The position numbers and the translations under genes are program-made. A stretch of DNA of 64,000 bases. Source: Blautia sp. GTDB lineage: Bacteria > Bacillota > Clostridia > Lachnospirales > Lachnospiraceae. Below, one piece after another: positions 50,015 to 59,554 of the stretch. A model generated the notes under the pieces. That model was not told the origin of the DNA. It was given only the letters and a program-made list of their open reading frames with translations, and did no database searches. The first letter of the stretch is position 1. Each line of letters opens with the position of its first letter. Where the stretch lies: positions 19,924 to 83,923 of the forward strand of contig JAETNR010000015.1 in the NCBI GenBank assembly GCA_021772055.1, in the 5' to 3' direction.

Positions 50015-52222
50015 TTATATCTCATCCTCCACAATGACAAAATCAATTGTTTTCATCAACGGATCCGCATCCTCCGCCCTGACTTTCAGTTTCTGACCCA
50101 GACGGTAGACCTTTCCGGTCATATCTCCCCGGAGCTCATAGGTATCCCGGTCAAAAGAATAATAATCATCCCGCATGGTATTTACATGCACCAGTCCCTC
50201 TATGGTATTTGGCAGCTCCACATAAAGTCCAAACCCCGTCACTCCGGAAATGATTCCTTCAAATTCCTCTCCAAGATGATAGGACATATACTCTGCCTTT
50301 TTCAGCTTGTCCGACTCCCGCTCCGCATCATCTGCCCTGCGCTCGCACACGCTGGACTGACGTGCCACTTCATCGAGAATTTCACGGTAATGTTCTGTCT
50401 TTCCTTCCCTCTCCAGTCTTCCCCGAAGGTTGTCCCTGATGATCCTGTGAATCTGCAGATCCGGGTAGCGTCTGATGGGTGAAGTGAAATGACAGTAATA
50501 TTTTGCAGCCAGTCCAAAATGCCCGCTGCACTCCGTAGTATATCTTGCCTGCTTCATGGTTCTTAACGCCAGACGGCTGATCAGCGGCTCATTTGGCAGG
50601 CCTTCAATACTCTCCAGGATGGCCTGTATCTCTTTTGGAGAGATTTCTTCCTTTGCCTTCTGAACAGAAATCCCCTGATTATGGATCAGTGTCAAAAGGC
50701 TTTCCACTTTTTCCGGATCCGGATTTTCGTGGGTTCTGTAAACAAAAGGATACTCTCCCCTGCAATATTCTTTTGCAACTGTTTCGTTTGCAAGAAGCAT
50801 AAAGTCTTCAATGATCCTGGTGGCAACATTTGCCTCATAAGGTTTTACATCCACTGCACGTCCGGCTGCATTTAACGTAATCTTACTTTCCGGAAAATCA
50901 AAATCAATGGACCCTCTGCTGTGCCTGCTGCTGCGCAGTATGGCAGACAATTCCTTCATGAGAAAAAACATGGGAACCAGAGCAGCATACCGCTCTTTTG
51001 CCTCCGGATCACGATCCTCCAAAATGTTCTTCACATCCGTATAGCTCATCCGTTCATCTACGCAAATAACTGTTTCTGCGATTTTGTGGCTGACTACCTT
51101 CCCCTGTTCGTCAATATCCATGAGACAGCTTAAAGTGAGACGATCCGCCCCTTTATTCAGGGAGCAGATTCCATTGGAAAGCCGTTCCGGCAGCATGGGG
51201 ATCACCCGGTCTGCCAGATACACACTTGTTCCCCGCTTCAAAGCTTCTCTGTCAAGAGCACTTCCGCCCTGGACATAATTGCTGACATCTGCAATATGGA
51301 CTCCCAGATGGTAAATTCCGTTTTCTTTTGACAGAGAAACAGCATCGTCCAGATCCTTGGCATCCTCCCCGTCAATGGTCACCATGGGGATATCCCTTAA
51401 GTCCGTGCGTCCGTCCAGGTCCGCTTCCAGAACATGATCCGGAACACGCATCGCCTGGTTTAATACCCGTTCCGGAAATTCCGATGGAATCCCGAAGCTC
51501 TTTACAATTGCCAGAATATCTGTTCCGGGTGCACGGCAGCTGCCCAAATTCTCTATAACCCTGCCCTCCGGGCTTTTATTCTTAGAGCCGTAGTCTGTGA
51601 TGGATACAACTACTTTATCTCCGTTCCTGACTCCCTTAGAATCTTTTCTGGGGATAAAGACATCTTTCGAGAATTTTGGATTGTCGGAAATGACAAAACC
51701 GTAATCCCGGTTGGACTGGTACGTACCAACCACCTGGGACATTCCCCGCTCCAGAATTCCCGTGATGACACCCTCACGGCGCTTTCCTTCTTTATGCCCT
51801 TCTTTCAGCAGCACTTTTACACGGTCATGGTGAACAGCCGTCCCTGTGTCCTCCTCCGGGATAAAGATATCTTCCTCTTCTCCTTCGATTTCCACAAAGC
51901 CAAAGCCTTTGGGATGACCAATAAAGAGACCTTCTCTGATATCAGAAGCTTTTTCACTGCCAGCTGTTTTGCTGTTTGCTCTGCCGGGCTTTCCATGTCT
52001 GCTTTTCTTTTGGGAAATTAACTTATACCGTCCTTTGGAGTCTATCTCTGCCTTTCCCTCCTGCTGAAGAGACTCAAGAATTTCATATAAATCCTTTTTT
52101 TCCGGCTTTTTCAGGTTCAAGAGCGAGGCGATCTCCCTAAGCCGCATTGGCTTATATAAAGGATCCCCCAAAAGCTCCTGAATAAATTTTTTTCTTTTTT
52201 CAAATATTTCTCTTTTTTTCAA
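50015..52222 (-). CDS. rnr: Ribonuclease R
   Basis: A 735-residue exoribonuclease: N-terminal winged helix ([20 protein letters not shown]), cold-shock domains ([40 protein letters not shown]), RNB catalytic domain ([20 protein letters not shown], with metal-binding Asps) and a C-terminal S1 domain ([20 protein letters not shown]). It degrades structured RNA. Confidence 0.96.
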   Translation of the reverse strand: MKKREIFEKRKKFIQELLGDPLYKPMRLREIASLLNLKKPEKKDLYEILESLQQEGKAEIDSKGRYKLISQKKSRHGKPGRANSKTAGSEKASDIREGLFIGHPKGFGFVEIEGEEEDIFIPEEDTGTAVHHDRVKVLLKEGHKEGKRREGVITGILERGMSQVVGTYQSNRDYGFVISDNPKFSKDVFIPRKDSKGVRNGDKVVVSITDYGSKNKSPEGRVIENLGSCRAPGTDILAIVKSFGIPSEFPERVLNQAMRVPDHVLEADLDGRTDLRDIPMVTIDGEDAKDLDDAVSLSKENGIYHLGVHIADVSNYVQGGSALDREALKRGTSVYLADRVIPMLPERLSNGICSLNKGADRLTLSCLMDIDEQGKVVSHKIAETVICVDERMSYTDVKNILEDRDPEAKERYAALVPMFFLMKELSAILRSSRHSRGSIDFDFPESKITLNAAGRAVDVKPYEANVATRIIEDFMLLANETVAKEYCRGEYPFVYRTHENPDPEKVESLLTLIHNQGISVQKAKEEISPKEIQAILESIEGLPNEPLISRLALRTMKQARYTTECSGHFGLAAKYYCHFTSPIRRYPDLQIHRIIRDNLRGRLEREGKTEHYREILDEVARQSSVCERRADDAERESDKLKKAEYMSYHLGEEFEGIISGVTGFGLYVELPNTIEGLVHVNTMRDDYYSFDRDTYELRGDMTGKVYRLGQKLKVRAEDADPLMKTIDFVIVEDEI

Positions 52223-52242
52223 TTTTTCTCCTTATATTTAAA

Positions 52243-52272
52243 AAACACTCTTGTGATCGTACAAGAGTGTTT
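52243..52272 (-). terminator. Terminator after secG
   Basis: AAACACTCTTGT-gatcgt-ACAAGAGTGTTT (52243-52272), 12-bp stem; on the minus strand the T-run lies to its left. It separates secG from rnr. Confidence 0.8.
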
Positions 52273-52292
52273 CCCTTACCTTAGAAATTTTC

Positions 52293-52529
52293 TTAGAAGC
52301 TTAAGTTCAGCACTGCTGCCAGCACAAAGAACAAAACTCCCATTAAAGTTGTAGCTTTCACCAGGCCGCCTTCCATGGAACGTCCTTTGTTCTTGCCCCA
52401 ATAAGAATCAGCAGCACCGGAAATAGCTCCCAGTCCCTGGTGCTTGCCCTCCTGCATCAGAACAACAACGGTAAGAGCGATACAATCTATTGCGAAAATA
52501 ACTGTTAAGATGATTCTCAAAATTCCCAC
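52293..52529 (-). CDS. secG: Protein-export membrane protein SecG
   Basis: A 78-residue protein with two spans (IILTVIFAIDCIALTVVVLM; ATTLMGVLFFVLAAVLNLSF) and the SecG loop QEGKHQGLGAISGAADSYWG then KNKGRSMEGGL. It is part of the SecYEG channel. secG-rnr-smpB is a common Firmicute cluster. Confidence 0.94.
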   Translation of the reverse strand: MGILRIILTVIFAIDCIALTVVVLMQEGKHQGLGAISGAADSYWGKNKGRSMEGGLVKATTLMGVLFFVLAAVLNLSF

Positions 52530-52627
52530 TGATGTTACACCTCCTAATCAACTAAAGGATATTGTAACATAGCAGAACCTGGATTTCAACTGTTTTTCGC
52601 GATTTCCATAAGGTTTCTTTTACGTTT

Positions 52628-53977
52628 TTATGCTTCATCCTGTGGCTTCTGCCCGGATTTTTCGAAAGGATTCTGGTAGACCGACAACTCTCCAAGGCCT
52701 TCATGGATCCGCAAAAGCTGGTTGTATTTTGCATTTCTGTCAGAGCGGCACGGCGCGCCTGTCTTTATTTGTCCGGCACCTGTTGCAACGGCCAGATCAG
52801 CAATAAAGGGATCTTCTGTCTCTCCTGATCGATGGGAGATCACAGCGCGGTACCCTGCACGATGCGCCATCTCCACAGCATCCAGCGCCTCACTTAAAGT
52901 CCCGATCTGATTTAACTTCACCAGGATGGCATTTCCCACCCCAAGGGTAATCCCGCAGCGCAGGCGTTTGATATTTGTCACAAAAAGATCGTCCCCCACA
53001 AGCTGGATTTTTTGCCCCAGACGTTCTGTGAGAAGCTTCCAGCCTTCCCAATCATCTTCCTGAAGACCGTCCTCAATGGACACGATGGGGAATTCCTCCA
53101 GAAGAGCTTCATAATAAGACACCATCTCACTGGCATCACGGAGAATTTCTTCGCCCTTCATTTCACTTTCTCCCGGAAAATAGTAGGCATTCTTTTCTTC
53201 ATCATAAAGCTCACTTGCTGCGGCATCAATGGCAATTCCGATGTCCTTTCCCGGTTCATAGCCTGCACGCCTGACAGCTTCTACGATCAGCTGCAGAACA
53301 TCCCTGGATTCCGCCAGATCCGGAGCAAAACCGCCTTCATCTCCCACACCTGTCGATAGCTTTTTTTCCTTTAAAAGAATTTTCAGAAACTGATAAACTT
53401 CCGCACACATACGGATTCCTTCCGAAAAACAGGATGCACCCACAGGCATAATCATGAATTCCTGAAGATCCACCGTATTGTCTGCATGTTTTCCTCCGTT
53501 TAAAATGTTCATCATAGGAACCGGCATCCTTGCCGTATGACAGCCTCCCAGATACTGATAAAGAGGGATCCGAAGGGCCATTGCCGCAGCTCTGCAAACG
53601 GCCATGGAAACACCCAGGGTAGCATTGGCTCCGACGCTGCTCTTATTTTCCGTACCGTCTGCTTCGATAAGCAAGGAGTCTACATACATTTGATTCAGCG
53701 CATTTTCGCCTACGATTGCTTCTGCAAGCTTTGTATTCACATTATTTACTGCTTTTTCCACACTTAAGCCCACGTAATTTCCTTTATCTCCATCCCGCAG
53801 CTCCACAGCTTCAAATCTTCCTGTAGACGCTCCGGAAGGCACCATTGCTCTTGCTGTATATCCATTGATTCCAATCACGCCTTCTCCAACAGTCACTTCC
53901 ACTTCCACTGTCGGATTGCCCCTGGAATCCAGTACTTGTCTTGCGTGCACTCTTCTTATGGGCAGATAACGCAACAT
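52628..53977 (-). CDS. eno: Enolase
   Basis: A 449-residue enolase: [102 protein letters not shown] and [20 protein letters not shown]. It turns 2-phosphoglycerate into phosphoenolpyruvate. AGGAGGT stands before the ATG at 53977. A short N-terminal extension (MLRYLPIRR) precedes the usual start. Confidence 0.96.
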   Translation of the reverse strand: MLRYLPIRRVHARQVLDSRGNPTVEVEVTVGEGVIGINGYTARAMVPSGASTGRFEAVELRDGDKGNYVGLSVEKAVNNVNTKLAEAIVGENALNQMYVDSLLIEADGTENKSSVGANATLGVSMAVCRAAAMALRIPLYQYLGGCHTARMPVPMMNILNGGKHADNTVDLQEFMIMPVGASCFSEGIRMCAEVYQFLKILLKEKKLSTGVGDEGGFAPDLAESRDVLQLIVEAVRRAGYEPGKDIGIAIDAAASELYDEEKNAYYFPGESEMKGEEILRDASEMVSYYEALLEEFPIVSIEDGLQEDDWEGWKLLTERLGQKIQLVGDDLFVTNIKRLRCGITLGVGNAILVKLNQIGTLSEALDAVEMAHRAGYRAVISHRSGETEDPFIADLAVATGAGQIKTGAPCRSDRNAKYNQLLRIHEGLGELSVYQNPFEKSGQKPQDEA

Positions 53978-54238
53978 AATTTTACCTCCTAAAAACTTTA
54001 TGGAGATATCATTTCCCAAAGAAAAGCTTTCTATTCTTTTTGCAGGCAGTTCCTCAGATGTTATTTCAGGTACCGCAAAAATAACTTCATCATATTTATC
54101 ACGGCTGTTTCCAATAAATCTTCCGTATAGGTTCTGCATCAGAACACTATAAATTTTATAATTTTCAGATTTTTTATTCTATATGTACTTTTTATTTAAT
54201 ATATATCGAATTATTTTTTATTATTTTCAATTTTCTTG

Positions 54239-54267
54239 TTGACAATCAGTAAATTATCTGTTATAGT
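54239..54267 (+). promoter_or_regulatory. Strong promoter of the six-repeat RNA unit
   Basis: TTGACA (54239-54244), 17 bases, TATAGT (54262-54267), in AT-rich DNA upstream of eno and on the opposite strand. Confidence 0.8.
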
Positions 54268-54273
54268 ATACTC

Positions 54274-54613
54274 ATAAAACAACAGGAATCAAAAATAAAT
54301 AAAAGGAGCGTGGAGCCACCGAAAACGTAAGTGAATTCTCATAATTTAAGAAAGGGAGGTACAGACCACCAGAAGCATAAAGATTTAACTCATAACACAA
54401 TCATAGGAGGTACGGACCACCAAGAACGTAAACCATTAAATTCCAAATGTTTTATACACGCACACAATATAAACAAGGAAGGTACGGTCCAATGAGAACT
54501 TAATTTTTCATCCAAAATCAAAACTGAATAAGGAAGGTAAGAACCAATGAAATCTTAAGTAATTACTCATAATTTACGAAAGGAAGGTAAAATCCATTGG
54601 ATACTGAACATTA
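54274..54613 (+). ncRNA. Six-repeat transcript of unknown function
   Basis: Six degenerate units with cores starting at GGA: 54305, 54355, 54406, 54477, 54532, 54582 (spacing 50, 51, 71, 55, 50). Each reads about AAGGAGGTACGGACCACC, then AAGAACGTAA. Units 2 and 3 fold GG-A-GGT / ACC-A-CC with a 4-base loop, unit 5 GGT / ACC; unit 1 has GTG / CAC instead, keeping pairing. Spacers share ACTCATAATTTA (units 1 and 5). Units 4 and 5 end ATG-NNN-NNN-TAA and unit 6 TTG-...-TAA, so tiny open frames follow SD-like sites. No protein-length frame exists. Function unknown. Confidence 0.65.
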
Positions 54614-54660
54614 ATAAGAGCCATCAGAAAAATGAATCTGTTGGCTCTTATCTTTTATTA
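54614..54660 (+). terminator. Terminator of the six-repeat unit
   Basis: ATAAGAGCCA (54614-54623) pairs with TGGCTCTTAT (54642-54651), with inner CAG/CTG, followed by CTTTTATTA. It separates the six-repeat unit from the deacetylase gene. The remaining gap to 54775 shows only AT-rich sequence and the GGAG ribosome site. Confidence 0.75.
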
Positions 54661-54774
54661 TGAAATAGATCTGAACCAATACCCGGATGATGATTTTCCG
54701 CTTCTTCTCTATCTCTATTCATATTTTCCCATTTGTACTCATAAAATAAACCGACAAACCTATTCGGAGCCTTT

Positions 54775-55614
54775 ATGAAATTCAATCTCAAATACATATC
54801 TCAGCTGAAGCTCCCCGCTATTTTTCTGGGAGCCTTTGTCCTGGGCGCAGCCACCGGAAAACTCACTTCCTATCTCACCCAGGAGCAGCAGGCCATCCAG
54901 ACCTCCGCGGAATCCGCAAACTGGGGCTTAAGTTTTCAGGAGGAAGGCAAACGCCCTGTGGGAAACGCTACCATTGAAGAATTAGCCCAGTACAATGCTC
55001 ATTACGCCAAAGACACAGATGAAAAAGTAATCTACCTCACCTTTGACTGCGGCTATGAAAACGGAAACATGCCCGCCATCCTGGATGCCTTAAAAAAGCA
55101 CAACGTCTCTGCCACCTTTTTCGTAGTGGGAAATTTTATTTCTGATCAGCCTGACCTGATCAAACGCATGGTCGAAGAAGGCCACACTGTGGGCAATCAT
55201 ACCTTCACTCACCCTGATATGTCTAAAATCTCCACAAAAGAAGCCTTTTCCAAAGAATTACAGCAGGTAGAGGATGCCTACAAAAAAATCACGGGCACCC
55301 CCATGACCAAATTTTACCGTCCTCCCCAGGGAATCTACAGCCTGACCAACCTGAAAATGGCCCAGGAAATGGGATATCACACCTTTTTCTGGAGCCTGGC
55401 CTATGTAGACTGGTACCAGGATAAGCAGCCCAGCCACGAAGAAGCCTTCGAAAAGCTCATAGGGCGTATCCACCCCGGTGCCATCGTCCTCCTCCACAGC
55501 ACCTCCAAAACCAATGGAGAAATCCTGGATGAACTTCTTGGGAAGTGGAAAGAAATGGGGTATCATTTTGATACGCTTGAGAATCTGACTGTGGAAGTTT
55601 CGGAATCGAAATAG
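54775..55614 (+). CDS. Polysaccharide deacetylase, PdaA-like
   Basis: A 279-residue protein: a hydrophobic N-terminus that acts as signal or anchor (AIFLGAFVLGAATGKLTSYL), then the CE4 NodB domain: LTFDCGYENGNMPAILDALK, GHTVGNHTFTHPDMSK (metal His pair), RPPQGIYSLTNL and LLHSTSKTNGEILDEL. The TFDCGYEN form (instead of TFDDG) is typical of PdaA-type de-N-acetylases that act on peptidoglycan muramic acid during spore cortex synthesis. GGAG precedes the ATG. Confidence 0.88.
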   Translation: MKFNLKYISQLKLPAIFLGAFVLGAATGKLTSYLTQEQQAIQTSAESANWGLSFQEEGKRPVGNATIEELAQYNAHYAKDTDEKVIYLTFDCGYENGNMPAILDALKKHNVSATFFVVGNFISDQPDLIKRMVEEGHTVGNHTFTHPDMSKISTKEAFSKELQQVEDAYKKITGTPMTKFYRPPQGIYSLTNLKMAQEMGYHTFFWSLAYVDWYQDKQPSHEEAFEKLIGRIHPGAIVLLHSTSKTNGEILDELLGKWKEMGYHFDTLENLTVEVSESK

Positions 55615-55623
55615 GCATCCGGC

Positions 55624-55673
55624 AAAAAAGCATGAAATCACTCCATTTAGATGGAGTGATTTCATGCTTTTTT
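55624..55673. terminator. Bidirectional terminator
   Basis: A 17-bp perfect stem (55630-55646 with 55651-55667), loop TTAG, flanked by an A-run before and a T-run after. It ends both the deacetylase and the convergent glycerophosphotransferase transcript. Confidence 0.95.
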
Positions 55674-55706
55674 ATAGCCTCCCCACAAAATAATATCTCA
55701 TTTGCA

Positions 55707-58700
55707 TCAGATAATTTTGTCTCTTTTCAGCATATCAATCAACCGCTCTGTATTTTTTCCGTCATGGAATTCAACGATCTGCTGATAATTTTCACGATGC
55801 TGTGCTGTCTGTCCCTCCAGATAATTTCTAACAATCACCTTTTCTAAATCTTCTTTTCGGTAACAAACGTCTCCATATACATTCGTCTCGTTCAGCATCA
55901 ACTTCGCTGATGGCCCATAATTTTTCAGACACTCTTCCTTTTCTTCCCAATAGAAAATCACATTAGCGCCGCGATAAAATGCATCATACGCAATAGATGA
56001 ATAGTCCGTTATAAGAACTTTGGTATTCCTTAAGATTTCATCATATTTTGTATTGCCGTCAAAATATTTCTTTAAATCAAACTCAGCCTCTTTTACAGCG
56101 TCAAAAAACAGCGGATGAGGAAGAATGATCACTTTTTCATGATATTCCTCTGGAATCGCCTGAAAGATTCTCGTAATCATCTGATAATATTTTGAATCCT
56201 TAAAATCAAAACGAACATCATTAAACTCCCATGATCTCCAAGTGGGCATTATTACAATTTTATCTGCATCTGCGTTCCATTGATTCTTATCATATTTCGG
56301 AAGTCCACATATATATAAGCAGGATGGATCGTAATTACCAAGTTCAATAAAATGATCCGCTTCCTTCTGAGATGAAGTAACCACACGATATTTTGCAAGT
56401 TCACCATTTGCTCCAAAGAAGTCTCTGGTTTCTGCATCTAAAGAAACCATGTACATAACTCCGTGCTGCAAAAAAACGTAGGTTAAATCCTTTGAGTTCA
56501 TTTTTTTAGTAACATATTTATTTGCAATCCGCAAATCAATTGCATGAACTAAAGTCTCTGATCCAAGGAATATAGTAGCCTTAAAAAAATACAAATAATG
56601 CCTAAAAGTACCTTTATAAATCAAATTCGAGCGATATTTTTCCGAAATTGAGTCTATATAAGAATACTTCCTGTCTATAATAAAATATGCATTCCTGTAT
56701 CCTCTATCTAGCAATTTTTCATATAACACAGATGCACTTTCCTCATATCTGCTACTATTTTTTTCAAATAAAATCAATATTTTTTTTCGAGGCATAAGCT
56801 TAGCAGCGTAAAAAGCAAAATACAATTTTATTTGCTCTAATCTGGAATCCGTTAAATTACGATTTCTAACAGTAAAATACATATAATTTCCAACAGATTG
56901 TCTAAAATATGCCGATGTATTTGTCTCTTCAAAGAGTTTTATAGCGCCTTTTCTGCCTTTTCCTTTCTTAAAGTCAAGGAAACAATAACGTACTCCTCTT
57001 TTCATTCCAAAGCCATTGCAATCTTTATAAATAACATTTACCTTGCTATGAATATCAAGAGTTTTCATACTTTCAAATGGTATCTTCAGTGAATAACAAG
57101 TAAGAATAAATCCACTTCCTATTTTCACGCCATTCCTAATATAAGCATTTTCTATCTTAAAATCCCCCAACCTAAATTCAAGTTGATCTAATTTTCCAGG
57201 TAAAGAGGATCTGACCAAAGCCAATGCGCTTACTCCTACATAATCTGTACTATTATGAAAATGGCAAAAAATATTTGACATTTGAAAGCAAGTATTATAA
57301 TATTCCTCCTTTTCCTCCTCACTGCAATATTGAAATGCATCTTCATCCCCTGTATCATATACTTTATCATAGTAGTGATTAAAATAATACTTTTTTACTT
57401 TGTAAGGTCTACTATAAACAGCACATCCATCAAAGACTTTCTGCTGAATATACCCCTCTTTTTTACCTGAAAAGCATCCCAGAATTTTAAACATGTAATT
57501 GGAATTTCCCGCATAGAAAACAGTCTTTGATGGTTCTATTCCAAAAATCAAACGATTCTTCTCTCTTTTAAAAGACTCTTTAAGCTTCTTTTCTAATACT
57601 TCAGAACATAAAATACTTCGCATAGAAAGTATAGCCAAAATTCTATCGGAAATACTTAAATCTATCTGAACAACAAGAGCCAGATAATTTATATTTTCAG
57701 GCAATTCCATCAAAAAATCTATTACCTGAGGAGTAATTTTCGATCTAAAACATAAAAGAATATTACAGTTGTTCACATCCAATGATTTAAGATATTCCAA
57801 AATTTTGCGATTCTGTTTCTTATTCCGAAGTTCTCCAACATAAATCAAATTCAACTCTTTACCATTATCTGGACCTGACTCAATTACAATTTCATCACAT
57901 TTTTTTTGAACCATTAATTCCAATATTTTTCTTGGTGCGTTCAAATCTCGATAAGAGCAATATTCCTCAAGAAAATCATCATAGCCTTCTATTTCTTCAT
58001 TGTTGTTTAATTCTGTAATTAAATCGCTGACATTATACGCAATTGGAAAGGGCAAATCTGTAATCGGAAAATATGTTCCTCGTTCCTGCATATATTCTTC
58101 CAAATCATACGGAAAAAGAATAATCTTTTTTTCCGTAGATGCGAAATCAAAAAACACACTAGAGTAATCCGTAACAAGAATATCACAGATTGCAAGAAAA
58201 TCATATGTTTCATACTCCGACGGAAATGGCCTGATATGTCTGTATTTATTATAATCCATCAGATTTCCCAAAATAAAATGCAGATTCACATAGAAGATTT
58301 GATTATCGTTTAATTGCGCATCAATCTGTAACAAATTCTCATGCAGTCTCTTCTTTTGAATTTCTATATCCTTTTTGCGATTAGTTCCACGCCATGTTGG
58401 CAAATAACCTATTATTTGTTTTTCTTCCAACCCCAAGCTTTCTCTTAATTTTTCATTTAACGACTTCTTCATAAAAATACTGTTTCTAGGATAATCACAT
58501 AGCACCACTTTCCCCTTATAAATATTTTCCAGCATATAATCTTTCATAAATACATCTCTGGTAAAAGTATTGGGAAATAATGCAAAATCAGTCATTAAAT
58601 AATTCTTTTGAATATTAGATAATGAAGGAGCATTATTTATATCACTTCTTCCCATTTTCTTTAAAGGAGTTCCATGCCAAGTGTTTAAATAAACCTGTCC

Positions 58701-59063
58701 CTCCCTTTTGTTGAAAAAAGGCGGAAATGAATTATCTGTAAGCAAATATTTAGCAGTTGCAAGATTGTAACAGTATTCTTTTGTATTACGAATAACAATC
58801 CTGACATTAAACTGATAAAAAGTCAGCCGCTCTTTGGCACCTCTCTCCATTTCAGCAGTAACAACAAAGACAGGAACTAACTCTCTCCACTCTTCGTTTG
58901 TACATATCTCTTTCAGAATTGCGAACATATTACCATTTATATTTTTCCCCTGACCCGCTTCTAATAAAATCAAATTTTCTTTAATTGGCTCCTTGCAAAA
59001 TTTCATATAAGCATTAGGAATCCTTATAAACTTTTTCTTTATTTTTTTTAACAATCCAAGCAT
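55707..59063 (-). CDS. Bimodular CDP-glycerol glycerophosphotransferase (TagF/TagB-like)
   Basis: An 1118-residue protein with two glycerophosphotransferase cores. N-half: YLNTWHGTPLKKMGR (near 120), GYLPTWRGT, ILVTDYSSVFFDFAS (near 305). C-half: YVFLQHGVMY (near 860), VIMPTWRSWE, VLITDYSSIAYDAFYRG (near 1040). Between them lies a helical region of about 400 residues without known motifs. Such enzymes add glycerol-phosphate to wall polymers. The two cores may initiate and elongate, or add different units. Confidence 0.85.
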   Translation of the reverse strand: MLGLLKKIKKKFIRIPNAYMKFCKEPIKENLILLEAGQGKNINGNMFAILKEICTNEEWRELVPVFVVTAEMERGAKERLTFYQFNVRIVIRNTKEYCYNLATAKYLLTDNSFPPFFNKREGQVYLNTWHGTPLKKMGRSDINNAPSLSNIQKNYLMTDFALFPNTFTRDVFMKDYMLENIYKGKVVLCDYPRNSIFMKKSLNEKLRESLGLEEKQIIGYLPTWRGTNRKKDIEIQKKRLHENLLQIDAQLNDNQIFYVNLHFILGNLMDYNKYRHIRPFPSEYETYDFLAICDILVTDYSSVFFDFASTEKKIILFPYDLEEYMQERGTYFPITDLPFPIAYNVSDLITELNNNEEIEGYDDFLEEYCSYRDLNAPRKILELMVQKKCDEIVIESGPDNGKELNLIYVGELRNKKQNRKILEYLKSLDVNNCNILLCFRSKITPQVIDFLMELPENINYLALVVQIDLSISDRILAILSMRSILCSEVLEKKLKESFKREKNRLIFGIEPSKTVFYAGNSNYMFKILGCFSGKKEGYIQQKVFDGCAVYSRPYKVKKYYFNHYYDKVYDTGDEDAFQYCSEEEKEEYYNTCFQMSNIFCHFHNSTDYVGVSALALVRSSLPGKLDQLEFRLGDFKIENAYIRNGVKIGSGFILTCYSLKIPFESMKTLDIHSKVNVIYKDCNGFGMKRGVRYCFLDFKKGKGRKGAIKLFEETNTSAYFRQSVGNYMYFTVRNRNLTDSRLEQIKLYFAFYAAKLMPRKKILILFEKNSSRYEESASVLYEKLLDRGYRNAYFIIDRKYSYIDSISEKYRSNLIYKGTFRHYLYFFKATIFLGSETLVHAIDLRIANKYVTKKMNSKDLTYVFLQHGVMYMVSLDAETRDFFGANGELAKYRVVTSSQKEADHFIELGNYDPSCLYICGLPKYDKNQWNADADKIVIMPTWRSWEFNDVRFDFKDSKYYQMITRIFQAIPEEYHEKVIILPHPLFFDAVKEAEFDLKKYFDGNTKYDEILRNTKVLITDYSSIAYDAFYRGANVIFYWEEKEECLKNYGPSAKLMLNETNVYGDVCYRKEDLEKVIVRNYLEGQTAQHRENYQQIVEFHDGKNTERLIDMLKRDKII

Positions 59064-59128
59064 TATTTAATCTATTCCTTTCCAAAAGCGTACGTTGCAG
59101 CCCAAATGCCAATATCCGAAATAGAATT

Positions 59129-59524
59129 TCACTTCTGATTTAAATCTCTTTTTATCTGGGTTGTAGAAATTTCCGGGGTTCTGGAAAGATAGATCACCTC
59201 GCATCCTTCTTCTTTAAGGAAATCAAACTTTCCTTTCCAATCATCGCCCATCACAAATGTATCTACATGATACTCTTTAATATCTGTTCTCTTCTGTTCC
59301 CAGTTTTCTTCCGGTATTACTAAATCCACATAACGTATTGCCTCCAACAACTGCTTGCGGATTTCGTAAGAAAAATAACATTTTTTCTTTTTTTCATTCC
59401 AATTAAACTCATCTGTTGACAATGCAACGATTAAATAGTCGCCCTGCTGCTTTGCTCTCCTTAACAGATTAATATGACCATAATGCAATAAATCAAACGT
59501 CCCATAGGTAATTACTCGTTTCAT
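59129..59524 (-). CDS. tagD: Glycerol-3-phosphate cytidylyltransferase
   Basis: A 131-residue nucleotidyltransferase: VITYGTFDLLHYGHINLLRR (HxGH CTP site), RYVDLVIPEENWEQKRTDIK and the RTPEISTTQIK end (ISST-like motif). It makes CDP-glycerol, the donor for the two transferases beside it. Confidence 0.95.
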   Translation of the reverse strand: MKRVITYGTFDLLHYGHINLLRRAKQQGDYLIVALSTDEFNWNEKKKKCYFSYEIRKQLLEAIRYVDLVIPEENWEQKRTDIKEYHVDTFVMGDDWKGKFDFLKEEGCEVIYLSRTPEISTTQIKRDLNQK

Positions 59525-59554
59525 TATGACCTCCTTTTTCTATGCGAAAACATT

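Noticed and set aside
53978..54139. N-terminal extension of enolase by 54 in-frame codons
   Set aside because: No ribosome site before the upstream ATG, a strong AGGAGGT stands before 53977, and enolases start at the later position. An open frame of this length is not rare.
54298..54610. CRISPR array
   Set aside because: Six repeats look array-like, but they are degenerate, spacing varies from 50 to 71, spacers also share sequence, and no cas genes are near.
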